64,000 nucleotides of DNA from an uncultured Bacteroides sp. (GTDB lineage: Bacteria; Bacteroidota; Bacteroidia; Bacteroidales; Bacteroidaceae), in assembly GCA_949289265.1 (NCBI GenBank), contig CASENE010000001.1:43099-107098 (forward strand), in the 5' to 3' direction. Positions 54,739 through 63,482 of this stretch are shown here, in pieces (within the stretch, counting starts at the first letter, position 1; each line of letters opens with the position of its first letter). A program made the translations under genes and the position numbers. The notes under the pieces were generated by a model. It saw only the letters and a list, made by a program, of their open reading frames with translations. It was not told the DNA's origin and did no database searches.

Positions 54739-54784
54739 GCAGAGGCATCCGGCCAGACTTCTCTCCGGATGTCTCTGCTTTTTT
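54739..54784 (+). terminator. Intrinsic terminator of the esterase/GH3 cluster
   Basis: 14-bp stem GCAGAGGCATCCGG / CCGGATGTCTCTGC (one G-T wobble) followed by TTTTTT. Confidence 0.9.
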
Positions 54785-54921
54785 ATGCCCGTGTCCGTCC
54801 GGCGGCACGTTTCCGTCCGGGCGGCGGGCCGTTCCAGAATTTTTCCAGAATCGTTCCGTTCCTTTGCCACAGATATGAGTGACTGATATCCTTTATTCCT
54901 TTTACCAAAACTGATGAAACA

Positions 54922-56250
54922 ATGAAGAAACTATTAGCTGCTTGTTTCCTGCTCTCAGGATTGTTTATGACGTTGGTCTCCTGTTCGGACGACTCTAATT
55001 CTGCTCCTCCTCCAGGCACTTCGGACGTGCCCCAGAGCATTTTGGCTCAATTCAGTGAAGATTATCCCGATGCGCGGGACGCTACGTGGAGCCTGACCCA
55101 GGACGGGTATTACACCGTGGAGTTCTCCACGTCCGAGTCGGCCCGGAATACTTCGTGGTATGACAAGCAGGGCCGCCGGGACATGGCCCAGCATGAAATC
55201 TTCTTCGACCAGCTGCCCGATGCCGTGCGCGACGGTTTTGCTGCCACCGAATATGGTCAGACCGGCTCGGAATGGCGCGCAGACCGCGAGGTGGACGTGC
55301 TGAAACGCCGGGGTAGCGGCAATGGCAACGGCGAGACTGGCGAGACGCTCTACATCATTGAAGTGGAGGGGCCGGACGGCACCGAGGTCGACCTCTACTT
55401 TACGGCCGACGGCATCCTGGTGCAGGAGGTGGTGGACGCCGGGCCGGACAAGAACTACGGACAATACCTGCCACAGGCTCCTGCTGCCGACATGAAGGAC
55501 TGGCTGGACACGCATTTCCCCGGCTATCGCCTGATAGACATCGAAGGCGAGGACGGCGGACTGGAAGTGGAGTTCGTCTTCGACAGACGCAAGTACGAGG
55601 CCTTCTTTGGCCCTGGCAACCAGTGGCTTTATTATAAGACCGAACTGCACTATGGCAGCAGCCTGATACCCGATGTGGTGAAAGCCACGGTGGAGGCATC
55701 GGAACTGATGCAGCAGGGTGCCCGCGTGGACGAGGTGGAGATGTATGTGGTGAACGACGGAGGCACGGAGGTAGCTTACTTCTGCTTCGAGTTGGAGACC
55801 CGCTTTGACGACGACCGGAAGATGTATGTCCGCGCCGACGGAACGGAAGAACGCCCCCAGCTAGGTGGCGGTGGAAGCCAAGGCGGCATGCCGGTCGAGA
55901 CGGACGTGGAGGCCTTCCTGAACGAGCGTTATCCGGGTGCCGTGGTGGTGGAGCGCGACCATGACGACGGGTTCCTGGAGATAACCATCCGCCACGAAGG
56001 CGTGCTGAAGGAAGTGCGTTTCAACGGCCGTCACGAATGGGTGCGCACCGAGTGGGAGACCCGTTCGCTGCCCGACGCCGTGCGCCAAGGCATTGAGGCC
56101 GAGGGCTACCGCATCAGCGACAACGAGTTTGAGCGCATTGAGAAGCCGGATGGCAGCTGGTATGAGGTGGAAGCCGTGAAGGACCGCCGGGAGTGGCAGC
56201 TCCACGTGGCCGACGACGGCACGATACTTGCGGCTCATCGCGACGATTGA
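54922..56250 (+). CDS. Lipoprotein with three PepSY-like repeats
   Basis: 442 residues. The lipoprotein signal is MKKLLAACFLLSGLFMTLVSC with Cys21. The mature part has three related segments starting near residues 40, 190 and 325, each with a [Y/F]P[D/G][A/Y] turn (FSEDYPDARDATW, LDTHFPGYRLIDIE, LNERYPGAVVVERDHDDG) and later PDAVR/PDVVK-G/A-EA helices. This fits the PepSY-like (DUF2874) family of Bacteroidetes exported proteins. It is acidic and probably anchored in a membrane facing the periplasm. Function is unknown; a ligand-binding or protease-inhibitor-like role is possible by fold analogy. Confidence 0.82.
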   Translation: MKKLLAACFLLSGLFMTLVSCSDDSNSAPPPGTSDVPQSILAQFSEDYPDARDATWSLTQDGYYTVEFSTSESARNTSWYDKQGRRDMAQHEIFFDQLPDAVRDGFAATEYGQTGSEWRADREVDVLKRRGSGNGNGETGETLYIIEVEGPDGTEVDLYFTADGILVQEVVDAGPDKNYGQYLPQAPAADMKDWLDTHFPGYRLIDIEGEDGGLEVEFVFDRRKYEAFFGPGNQWLYYKTELHYGSSLIPDVVKATVEASELMQQGARVDEVEMYVVNDGGTEVAYFCFELETRFDDDRKMYVRADGTEERPQLGGGGSQGGMPVETDVEAFLNERYPGAVVVERDHDDGFLEITIRHEGVLKEVRFNGRHEWVRTEWETRSLPDAVRQGIEAEGYRISDNEFERIEKPDGSWYEVEAVKDRREWQLHVADDGTILAAHRDD

Positions 56251-56275
56251 CCTCCGGGCTTCGGATGAAACAAAG

Positions 56276-56320
56276 CGGGCCACGAATTCTGACTGCATCA
56301 GGGTTCGTGGCCCGGTTTGT
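56276..56320. terminator. Bidirectional intrinsic terminator
   Basis: 16-bp stem (CGGGCCACGAATTCTG / CAGGGTTCGTGGCCCG with two G-T pairs) and T-rich tails on both sides, between the convergent PepSY-like gene and dprA. Confidence 0.88.
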
Positions 56321-56337
56321 TTCTGTTAGGGGTGGCT

Positions 56338-57501
56338 TCAGCCCAGCAGGTGATATACGTTGCCGGCCAAGGCTTTGACAAGGCCTTTCATCTCCATCTC
56401 GAAGAGCAGGGCGCTGAGGCGGGCGACGGGGATGCTACTTTCCACGGTCAGCGTGTTGATGGACAGGTCGCCGTGGCGGGCCAGCAGTTGGGTGACAAGG
56501 GTTTCTTCCGCCGTCAGTTCCTGAAACAGTTGGCGTTGCACGGGCTTCTGTCCTGCCGCGACGGTGCTCCAGCCCATGGCCTGCACGAAGTCCTCGGCAT
56601 CTTGCACCAAGGCGGCTTTGTTGTCGCGAATCAGGCGGTTGCAGCCGGCCGACTGCTCGTCGCTCACACGGCCCGGTACGGCAAAACACTCGCGGTTGTA
56701 GTCGTTGGCCAGGGCTGCCGTGATGAGCGAGCCGCCCTTGATGCCCGATTCTACCACGACCACGGCATCGGCCATGCCTGCCACGATGCGGTTGCGGCTG
56801 ATGAAGTTGTAGCGTTCGGGCTCCGTGCCGGTCAGAAACTCGGTCAGCAGGCCTCCTTCGTGCAGCATGTCGGCAGCGGTCTTGCGGTGTACGTAGGGGT
56901 AGATGCGGTCCAGGCCGTGGGCCAGTACTGCCACGGTGGGCACGTGATGCTCCAGCGCGGCGCGGTGTGCGGCCACGTCGATGCCATAGGCCAGTCCGCT
57001 TACCACGAGCAGGTCGGGGCAGAGGTCGGACAGCCGGTGCACGAAGTTGCTGCAGAACTGTTTGCCGTATTCCGTGGCATGGCGCGTGCCCACCAGACTG
57101 ACCACGCGCAGGCTGTTCAGGTCGGCCTGTCCCTTGAAGAATAGGTAGAGGGGCGCGTCGTTGCAGGTATTCAGGCGGTGGGGAAAACGGACGTCGTCCG
57201 GTGTCAGGCAGTCGATGCCGTTCCTTGTGGCAAAGTCCATCTCTTGTTCGGCCCGTTGGAAGACGCCCGGCGTGTCCAAAGCGTTTCGTATCGAGGCCGA
57301 GGCATTCAGGTCGGGCAACAGCTGCGCGAGTTCGTTGCGGCGGGCGAATACTTGGACCGCACTGCCTGCGGCTTCTATCAGTCGTTTGGCTGTGGTGAGG
57401 CCGATGCCCGGACAGAGAGTGAGGGCGATGCGGCAGATGCGTTCGTCGGTGCTGGTGGTGGAGGAGGTGTGGTTGTTCTTCATGGCGGTGCGGTTGTTCA
57501 T
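56338..57501 (-). CDS. dprA: DNA-processing protein DprA
   Basis: 387 residues from the ATG at 57501, which overlaps the thioesterase stop by 4 bases; the much longer frame to 57861 is spurious. An N-terminal HhH-like region (TLCPGIGLTTAKRLIE) is followed by the Rossmann DprA core, with VSLVGTRHATEYG, SGLAYGIDVAAHRAAL, AHGLDRIYPYVHRK, RNRIVAGMADAVVVVES and a C-terminal winged-helix domain (DLSINTLTVES). It loads RecA on incoming single-stranded DNA. It forms an operon with the thioesterase and probably pdxB. Confidence 0.95.
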   Translation of the reverse strand: MNNRTAMKNNHTSSTTSTDERICRIALTLCPGIGLTTAKRLIEAAGSAVQVFARRNELAQLLPDLNASASIRNALDTPGVFQRAEQEMDFATRNGIDCLTPDDVRFPHRLNTCNDAPLYLFFKGQADLNSLRVVSLVGTRHATEYGKQFCSNFVHRLSDLCPDLLVVSGLAYGIDVAAHRAALEHHVPTVAVLAHGLDRIYPYVHRKTAADMLHEGGLLTEFLTGTEPERYNFISRNRIVAGMADAVVVVESGIKGGSLITAALANDYNRECFAVPGRVSDEQSAGCNRLIRDNKAALVQDAEDFVQAMGWSTVAAGQKPVQRQLFQELTAEETLVTQLLARHGDLSINTLTVESSIPVARLSALLFEMEMKGLVKALAGNVYHLLG

Positions 57502-57911
57502 TCGTCCTTCAGGTAGGGAGCAAACAAGCGGGCGAAGAGGGGACTGTCCGCCAGGCGTCCGTCCACGAGGCACACGGCTTCCACCACGCCCTTCAACACC
57601 AGTTTCTCGTCCGAAGCACGGTAGATGTCCTGGCAGAAGACGTACTTGATGCCTTCTTTGCGCAAGGCCAGGCGGCAGACAAACTCGTCGCCGCTGCGCA
57701 ACGGTGTCTTGAACGACAGGTTGATGCGGGCTACCACCGGGTCGATGCCCTGCCGGTGCAGGTCGGCAAACCCGGCACCCGTGCTGAGCAGGAACTCGTG
57801 GCGGGCATGCTCCAGATAGTGTTGGTAGTTGGCGTTGTTGACGATGCCTTGCAGGTCGCATTCGTAGTCGCGCACCTTCAGGCGCAGTTCGTGGATGTAG
57901 TGTGGGGTCAT
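57498..57911 (-). CDS. YbgC-like 4HBT acyl-CoA thioesterase
   Basis: A 137-residue hotdog thioesterase with signature VRDYECDLQGIVNNANYQHYLEHARHEFL, the Asp/Asn active-site stretch of the YbgC/FadM group. It hydrolyses acyl-CoA thioesters; natural substrate unknown. It is translationally coupled to dprA (4-base overlap) and lies 56 bases after pdxB. Confidence 0.9.
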   Translation of the reverse strand: MTPHYIHELRLKVRDYECDLQGIVNNANYQHYLEHARHEFLLSTGAGFADLHRQGIDPVVARINLSFKTPLRSGDEFVCRLALRKEGIKYVFCQDIYRASDEKLVLKGVVEAVCLVDGRLADSPLFARLFAPYLKDE

Positions 57912-57967
57912 GGCATATGTGTGATATAAAGTAAGTATCGCGTATGTCCGGGGATGTCTGCGGAGGC

Positions 57968-59011
57968 TCAGGCGTGGCGGAACAGGTAGGCCTGGCGTTC
58001 GCGCCGCAGGGGGTAGTCGCCTCGCAGTTGCTCGAAGCGTTCGGGGTGCGCCTTCAGTGCGTCGCTGTCGCGCCGTGGGTCGTACACCTGCAGGCAGGCC
58101 TCAGTCTCCGTGGCAGCAGTGATGACGGGGTTCAGCGGTTTGGGCGGGGCGATGTGGGAGTCGGGCCGGATGTCGAAGAAGCGGCACAAGGCGTTGAGGG
58201 CCATGCGTGTGGCGTTGGCCTTGCCGTCGGCGGAGTAGCCGGCGATGTGCGGCGTGCCGATAAAGGCGCGTTGCAGCAGGGTGCGGTCTATGTCTGGCTC
58301 GTTTTCCCATACGTCGATGACGGCATCAGCCACCAGTCCCTCGTCCAACGCCCGCAGCAGGGCTTGCGTGTCGTGCACCTCGCCTCTCGACGTGTTGATG
58401 AAGACGGGTCGGCGTTGCAGCGAGCGGAAGAAACGGTCGTCGGCCAAGTGATATGTGGGGTACCGCCCCTCGCGCACCAAGGGCACGTGCAGGCTGATGA
58501 TGTCGCACTCGGCTGCCAATTCGTCCAGCGTGTGGAAGCGTCCCGGCCCTTCCTGCTCCTCACGCGGCGGGTCGTTGGCCAGCACCTTCAGGCCCATGTC
58601 CGTGGCTACCTCGGTGACCAGGCTGCCTACGTGGCCCACGCCTACGATGCCCATCGTCAGTCCGGCCAGGGGTTTGTCGCGCTTCAACTGCAGCAGCAGG
58701 AGGACGGATTGGATGTATTGTGCCACCGACGGAGCGTTGCATCCCGGCGCGTTGGCCCATTGGATGCCCGCCTGGCGGCAATAGTCGGTGTCAATATGGT
58801 CGAAGCCGATGGTGGCGGTGGCGATGAACCTCACACGGCTGCCTTCCAGCAGATGGCGGTCGCAGCGGGTGCGGGTGCGGATGATGAGGGCGTCGGCGTC
58901 TCTCACAAGTTCCGGCGTGAATCCGTTGCCGGGTGCGTATACCACTTCGTCGGCGATGTGCTCCACGGCCTCGCGGATGAAGGGGATTTTATTATCGACA
59001 ATGACTTTCAT
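57968..59011 (-). CDS. pdxB: 4-phosphoerythronate dehydrogenase
   Basis: 347 residues from MKVIVDNKIPFIREAVE at 59011; the longer frame to 59224 crosses the promoter and terminator. The D-isomer 2-hydroxyacid dehydrogenase fold has TATIGFDHIDTDYC, NAD-binding GIVGVGHVGSLV, Arg in NTSRGEVHD, Glu in DVWENEPDID and His in GTPHIAGYSADGK. The PdxB-specific C-terminal dimerisation domain follows. It oxidises 4-phosphoerythronate in the DXP-independent branch leading to pyridoxal phosphate. Confidence 0.95.
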   Translation of the reverse strand: MKVIVDNKIPFIREAVEHIADEVVYAPGNGFTPELVRDADALIIRTRTRCDRHLLEGSRVRFIATATIGFDHIDTDYCRQAGIQWANAPGCNAPSVAQYIQSVLLLLQLKRDKPLAGLTMGIVGVGHVGSLVTEVATDMGLKVLANDPPREEQEGPGRFHTLDELAAECDIISLHVPLVREGRYPTYHLADDRFFRSLQRRPVFINTSRGEVHDTQALLRALDEGLVADAVIDVWENEPDIDRTLLQRAFIGTPHIAGYSADGKANATRMALNALCRFFDIRPDSHIAPPKPLNPVITAATETEACLQVYDPRRDSDALKAHPERFEQLRGDYPLRRERQAYLFRHA

Positions 59012-59051
59012 AACTCTGCTCTTCTTTCCCCGAAGGGGGATTTTCGGGGTG

Positions 59052-59059
59052 CAAATATA
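59052..59059 (-). promoter_or_regulatory. -7 promoter box of pdxB operon
   Basis: Minus-strand TATATTTG matches TAnnTTTG, 41 bases before the pdxB ATG. A TTTG about 23 bases further upstream is a loosely spaced -33 candidate. Confidence 0.65.
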
Positions 59060-59149
59060 CGCTTTCTTGGGCGGAATGCGTGCAAAGCCGCCTTCTTTTT
59101 TTCGCCCGGCCTCTCGGCCCTGCAGGCCTTTGGGGGCGGGAAATGAGAA

Positions 59150-59188
59150 GGGGACGGGCGGCGCATCCCTCTGCGTCCGCCCGTCCCC
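59150..59188 (-). terminator. GC-rich hairpin downstream of korB
   Basis: 12-bp stem GGGGACGGGCGG / CCGCCCGTCCCC with additional inner pairs, just after the korB stop; a T-rich but interrupted tail (TTCTCATTTCCC) follows on the minus strand. Confidence 0.75.
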
Positions 59189-59208
59189 AAGTCTTTCTGT
59201 GTGTCGGC

Positions 59209-60228
59209 TTATTTTACCTCCCACGTGTCGTTTGTCAGCAGCAGTTCCTCGAAGTTGTGGTACTTCTTTTGTGCGCTGACCTCTTCGATTTGTGCGTGTA
59301 CGGCCTCGTCGTACGTGGGCTCGTCGACGTCGCGGATGACGCCCAGGGCGATGGGGAAGTCCGGCCCTTCCATCAATGCCAGTTTCAGTTGCAGCGTGTT
59401 GTCCATGCAGTGCGCGTCGTGGACGAGGATGTCTTTCTCCGTCACGCCGTTCTCGCCGAGTTTCACCACCTTCAGTCCGAAGCCCTCTTGCATGAGACCG
59501 AACTCGTGGTTCTCGCCGTACAGCATCGGCTTGCCGTGCTCCAGGTAGATGGCGTTCTTGGCGCGTCCTTCCTTATTATATACCGAGTCGTGCGTGCCGT
59601 TGTTGAAGATGACGCAGTTCTGCAGGATTTCGCACACGGCGGCGCCCTTGTGGCGGGCGGCAGCCTTCAGGATTTCCACCGTGCCCGGCGCATCCGTGGC
59701 TACGGCGCGGGCAAAGAAGCGTCCGCGTGCGCCGAAGCACAGTTCGGCGGGATGGAAGGGGTCTTCCACGGTGCCGTAGGGCGACGACTTGCTGACGAAG
59801 CCGCGGGGCGAGGTGGGCGAATATTGTCCCTTGGTCAGTCCGTAGATGCGGTTGTTCAGCAGAATCATGTTGATGTCCACGTTGCGGCGGATGGCGTGTA
59901 TGAAGTGGTTTCCGCCGATGGCCAGTCCGTCTCCGTCGCCCGAGATTTGCCACACGCTCAGTGCCGGGTTGGCCACCTTGGCGCCGGTGGAGATGGCGGC
60001 CGCGCGGCCGTGGATGGTCTGCATGGCGTAGGTGTTCATGTAGTAAGGCAGGCGGCTGGAGCAGCCGATGCCGGAGATGACGGCCGTCTGCCACGGGGCG
60101 ATGCCCAGTTCGGCCATGGCCTTGTGCAGCGAGGCCAGAAAGAAGTGGTCGCCGCAACCGGGACACCAGCGGGGCTGTCCCTTCTTGAAGTCTTTTGCTG
60201 TATAGGTGGGGGTATTGTTGTTGTCCAT
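59209..60228 (-). CDS. korB: 2-oxoglutarate:ferredoxin oxidoreductase, beta subunit
   Basis: A 339-residue thiamine-diphosphate subunit. It starts with the conserved region WCPGCGDHFFLAS, has the glycine/Asp TPP-binding motif SGDGDGLAIGGNH and NNRIYGLTKGQYSPTS, and the usual Cys residues for a 4Fe-4S cluster. With KorA it converts 2-oxoglutarate and CoA to succinyl-CoA, CO2 and reduced ferredoxin (or runs in reverse). It is 18 bases downstream of korA in the same operon. No KorC/KorD partner is present here. Confidence 0.95.
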   Translation of the reverse strand: MDNNNTPTYTAKDFKKGQPRWCPGCGDHFFLASLHKAMAELGIAPWQTAVISGIGCSSRLPYYMNTYAMQTIHGRAAAISTGAKVANPALSVWQISGDGDGLAIGGNHFIHAIRRNVDINMILLNNRIYGLTKGQYSPTSPRGFVSKSSPYGTVEDPFHPAELCFGARGRFFARAVATDAPGTVEILKAAARHKGAAVCEILQNCVIFNNGTHDSVYNKEGRAKNAIYLEHGKPMLYGENHEFGLMQEGFGLKVVKLGENGVTEKDILVHDAHCMDNTLQLKLALMEGPDFPIALGVIRDVDEPTYDEAVHAQIEEVSAQKKYHNFEELLLTNDTWEVK

Positions 60229-60246
60229 GATGTAGTCCTCCTCGGG

Positions 60247-62097
60247 TTATTTAGTTAAGATATCGTTGAACGCAGCCACCAGTTCGCTCACCACGAAGGG
60301 TTGGCCTTTCACCTCGTTGTACTGATAGGGCACGAAGCCGTCCACCTTCATGCGCAGGTATCCGGCAAACTGCCCCAGGTTCTGCTCGGCCACGACGACC
60401 TTGGGATACCGTCTCAGCACCTCCGCCGTGTTCTTGGGCAGCGGGTTGATGTAGTTGAAGTGGGCCAGGGCCACCTTGCGTCCCGCCTTGTTCAGTTCGT
60501 CCATGGCGGAATAGAGGTGTCCGAACGTTCCGCCGAAGCCCACGATGAGCAGGTCGGCATCGTCGGCGCGGCCATATACTGGGACGTCGGGCACGGGAAT
60601 CTTGGCTACCTTCTCGGCACGCAGGCGGCACATCAGGTTGTGGTTCTCCGGGTCGGTGGAGATGGCGCCCGTCCAGCTGTCCTTCTCCAGACCGCCCAGG
60701 ATGTGGGCGAAGCCCTCTTGCCCGGGGATGGCCCAGTAGCGCACGCCCGTCTCGGCGTTGCGGCGGTAGGGGGCATAGTGTCCCTTCATGGCCTCCTGCA
60801 CGTAGGGCGGGCGGATGTCGGGATAGGCGGCCAGGTCAGGCAGGCGCCACGCGCCCGAGCCGTTGGCCACGTAGCCGTCGGTCAGCAGCACCACGGGCGT
60901 CATGTGTTCCAGGGCAATCTTGCAGGCCATGTAGGCGGCGTCGAAGCAGTTGGTGGGCGACGTGGCGGCGATGACCGGCATGGGGCTTTCGCCGTTGCGG
61001 CCGAACAGGGCCTGCAGCAGGTCGGTCTGCTCAGACTTGGTGGGCAGGCCCGTGGAGGGGCCGCCGCGCTGCACGTCCAGCACCACCAGGGGAAGCTCGG
61101 TGATGACGGCCAGGTTCATGGCTTCGGACTTGAGGCAGACGCCGGGGCCCGAGGTGGACGTCACGGCCAGTGCTCCGGCAAACGAGGCGCCGATGGCCGT
61201 GGAGCAGCCCGAAATCTCGTCCTCGCACTGCACGGTCATCACGCCCAGCGACTTGTGTTTGGACAGTTCATGCAGCACGTCGGTGGCCGGAGTGATGGGG
61301 TAGGAGCCGAGGAACAGCTTGAGGCCGGCCTTTTCGGCGGCGGCGATGAAGCCGTAGGCTGTGGCTTTGTTGCCCGTGATGTCCATGTAGCGGCCCGGCA
61401 CTTTCTCTTTGCTCTCGATGCGGCAGGTGGCATGGGCGATGGAGGCGTGCGTGTTGTGCCCGTAGTCCCATCCGGCGTGAATCACCTTGATGTTGGCCTC
61501 GGCCACCTGCGGCTTCTTGGCAAACTTCTCGCGCAGGAACACTTCGGCTATGGTCAGGTCGCGGTCGAAAAGCCAGCACACCAGTCCTACCACAAACATG
61601 TTGCGGCACTTCAGCATCGCCTTGTTGTCCATGCCCGTGTCGGCCAGGCAGTCCTTGACCATCCGGGTGATGGGCGCGGCGATGAGTTCCTGCCGGATGC
61701 CCAGTTCCTGGATGGGGTCGTCGGTGGCGAAGGCCGCCTTCTCCAAGTCCGACTTCTGGAACGCATCGGTGTCTATGATGATGCATCCGTTCGGCTTGGC
61801 AAACTTGTATTGTGTCTTCAGGGCGGCGGCATTCATGGCCACCAGCACGTCGCACTGGTCGCCCGGCGTGTAGACCTTGCGGGCGCCCACGTGCACCTGG
61901 AAGCCCGATACGCCCGTCAGCGAGCCTTGCGGGGCGCGGATGTCTGCCGGATAGTCGGGGAAGGTGCTGATGTCGTTTCCCACCGTAGCCGAAACTGTTG
62001 AAAAGATGTTGCCGGCGAGCTGCATACCGTCGCCGGAGTCACCGGAAAAGCGTACTACCACTTCGTCCAGTTCTTTGACCATCATGTCGTTTGCCAT
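60247..62097 (-). CDS. korA: 2-oxoglutarate:ferredoxin oxidoreductase, fused gamma-alpha subunit
   Basis: 616 residues from MANDMMVKELDEVVVRFSGDSGDGMQLAG at 62097; an upstream Met at 62154 adds unrelated sequence. The N-terminal gamma-type domain (about 10-190; FPDYPADIRAPQGSLTGVSGFQ) is fused to the pyrimidine-binding alpha domain (GSYPITPATDVLHELSKHK; EDEISG; SGPGVCLKSEAMNLA) and a C-terminal domain II (VVVAEQNLGQFAGYLR). This gamma-alpha fusion is normal for Bacteroidetes KorA. It binds the 2-oxoacid and works with KorB. Confidence 0.95.
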   Translation of the reverse strand: MANDMMVKELDEVVVRFSGDSGDGMQLAGNIFSTVSATVGNDISTFPDYPADIRAPQGSLTGVSGFQVHVGARKVYTPGDQCDVLVAMNAAALKTQYKFAKPNGCIIIDTDAFQKSDLEKAAFATDDPIQELGIRQELIAAPITRMVKDCLADTGMDNKAMLKCRNMFVVGLVCWLFDRDLTIAEVFLREKFAKKPQVAEANIKVIHAGWDYGHNTHASIAHATCRIESKEKVPGRYMDITGNKATAYGFIAAAEKAGLKLFLGSYPITPATDVLHELSKHKSLGVMTVQCEDEISGCSTAIGASFAGALAVTSTSGPGVCLKSEAMNLAVITELPLVVLDVQRGGPSTGLPTKSEQTDLLQALFGRNGESPMPVIAATSPTNCFDAAYMACKIALEHMTPVVLLTDGYVANGSGAWRLPDLAAYPDIRPPYVQEAMKGHYAPYRRNAETGVRYWAIPGQEGFAHILGGLEKDSWTGAISTDPENHNLMCRLRAEKVAKIPVPDVPVYGRADDADLLIVGFGGTFGHLYSAMDELNKAGRKVALAHFNYINPLPKNTAEVLRRYPKVVVAEQNLGQFAGYLRMKVDGFVPYQYNEVKGQPFVVSELVAAFNDILTK

Positions 62098-62167
62098 AAT
62101 CTCTATATATTCTTGTTTATTGGGTATTCGTTTTGCATGGTATCGCCCAGGCATCGGGCAAATTTCG

Positions 62168-62175
62168 CAAAGTTA
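62168..62175 (-). promoter_or_regulatory. -7 promoter box of korAB
   Basis: Minus-strand TAACTTTG matches TAnnTTTG, about 70 bases before the korA ATG, divergent from the tRNA promoter. Confidence 0.6.
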
Positions 62176-62219
62176 ATCGGATTCACAAAACATTTCTTCG
62201 TAAAATCAACCGAAAGCAT

Positions 62220-62227
62220 TATCTTTG
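62220..62227 (+). promoter_or_regulatory. -7 promoter box of tRNA-Arg
   Basis: TATCTTTG, exact TAnnTTTG match, 29 bases before the mature tRNA 5' end. Confidence 0.75.
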
Positions 62228-62256
62228 CGTCCAAAATACGCCGCTTGGCGTGTCCG

Positions 62257-62331
62257 GCCTTGGTAGTTCAACGGATAGAACAAGTGTTTCCTAAACATTA
62301 AATAGGGGTTCGATTCCCCTCCGAGGTACCA
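62257..62331 (+). tRNA. tRNA-Arg (anticodon CCT)
   Basis: A complete 75-base cloverleaf including encoded CCA. Acceptor GCCTTGG pairs with CCGAGGT (one G-T and one T-G wobble), D stem GTTC/GAAC, anticodon stem AGTGT/ACATT with loop TTCCTAA (anticodon at 62290-62292), 4-base variable loop, and T arm AGGGG-TTCGATT-CCCCT. The discriminator is A. It reads AGG codons. The 3' end borders an AT-rich region with small accessory genes, consistent with use as an integration site. Confidence 0.95.
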
Positions 62332-62510
62332 CAAAATATACTTATTTTATTATTAATCAACTATTTATATTTTATCGGGTTGCCAAAGGGTTGCCAATAT
62401 ATTAAAATACTCCACTTTTAGGGTAATTACAGGGAACTTGTTGGAACTGCCCAATATAACAAACGGGCAAAGCCTTTGAAGCTCCACCCGTTTCTCATTT
62501 CAACCGTTTT
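62332..62510. other. AT-rich junction after tRNA-Arg, possible attachment-site region
   Basis: The sequence becomes strongly AT-rich immediately after the tRNA CCA. GGGTTGCCAA occurs twice in an 11-base register (62377-62386 and 62388-62397), a pattern seen near recombinase arm sites. AAACGGG...CCCGTTT (62461-62493) may be a weak terminator for the minus-strand gene to the right. No gene or integrase is visible in this 179-base stretch. Confidence 0.5.
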
Positions 62511-63107
62511 TCAACCGATTATTGATTTTATCTTTTCTTCAAGTCGCTTGCTTGCCGCCAAATCAAACTTTCTATAATACTCTAAAGCCTTATCCACTTG
62601 TGGGCATTTGCTATCAACATCATACAGTCTTGTTAATAATGCCTCTCTACAATCATACAGATAACAGGAAAAGGCTTTTTCCTTTTTAAACATCGTTCTG
62701 GCTTCTTTCAAATCCCGCCTTAGTGATTTTTCATCATCGGCATAGGCGGCAATGTATTTGCCAAATGCAGATGCTTCCACCTTGTTAAGTTTCTCTTTCT
62801 TTGATAGGTAGTTTTCATAAGTCACTTTCTTAAACTTCATATACTCCCTTATCTTGCCCTCTATTTCCTCTTTGTTGAGGCTTCTTGCTTCCAATAGTGC
62901 CAAATGCAGGAACTCCACACAATCATAATAGTAGGCGGTATGCTCTATTTCCATTTCAAGCCGCCTTGCCGCTTTCCTGTGTTCCATTGCTTCATCCACA
63001 TAAAGCCGCCTTAATCTGGCTCTGTCCTGCTCACACTTCCATAACAAACGCTGTGCCTTTGCCACCGTGCCTAAGTTCTGGCACACTCTTACTTTTTTCT
63101 TCTTCAT
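62511..63107 (-). CDS. Hypothetical helical protein of mobile element
   Basis: 198 residues from MKKKKVRVCQNLGTVAKAQ (an in-frame Met at 63137 would add 10 residues). It is rich in Lys, Glu, Arg and Leu with long helical stretches (KCEQDRARLRRLYVDEAME, IEGKIREYMKFKKVTYENYL) and probable coiled-coil character; no catalytic motif or membrane segment. Composition is AT-rich, unlike the chromosome to the left. I do not recognise the family; accessory proteins of Bacteroides integrative elements are candidates. Confidence 0.7.
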   Translation of the reverse strand: MKKKKVRVCQNLGTVAKAQRLLWKCEQDRARLRRLYVDEAMEHRKAARRLEMEIEHTAYYYDCVEFLHLALLEARSLNKEEIEGKIREYMKFKKVTYENYLSKKEKLNKVEASAFGKYIAAYADDEKSLRRDLKEARTMFKKEKAFSCYLYDCREALLTRLYDVDSKCPQVDKALEYYRKFDLAASKRLEEKIKSIIG

Positions 63108-63137
63108 TACTTGATATATTGATAGACATTTAGGCAC

Positions 63138-63482
63138 AAAGAAACGGTGTGCCTTTCCCGCTGTCTATCACCTTATCAAGTAGGCTGTAAGTCCATTACA
63201 GACATTACACGGGGGTACACACCGCTAACTTATAGAGTGCAAAGCCTCAATCAGTAGATACAAAAAATCCACCAATCGGCAAAGACGGTGGAAACGTGCC
63301 ACCTACTTGACATTAAAATGATAGACAATGCAAAAGTAGCCTTTTCCTTTGGCACGGCAAAACTTTCAAGCCCCAAATAAGCTGTTTTAAGGCAAAATAA
63401 AAGGTTGGGCGATACATTTACCGTCCAACCTGTTTTAATTGAATGTAGTGCTGGTTCCTGCCGTCTGTCAGCCGTTCCCCCG
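63138..63482. other. 345-base non-coding stretch with promoter-like box and terminator
   Basis: It contains a minus-strand TACTTTTG box (63331-63338) about 220 bases upstream of the 62511-63107 gene, and a terminator for the genes to the right. An 88-codon frame through this region (63251-63517) has no family resemblance and runs across the terminator, so I do not call it. Confidence 0.5.
63397..63431 (-). terminator. Intrinsic terminator of the small-gene operon
   Basis: 10-bp stem AGGTTGGGCG / CGTCCAACCT (one wobble) followed on the minus strand by TTTATTTTG. Confidence 0.8.

Noticed and set aside
56338-57861. 507-residue frame for DprA
   Set aside because: The first 120 residues are an out-of-frame reading of the thioesterase gene; the real start overlaps that gene's stop by four bases.
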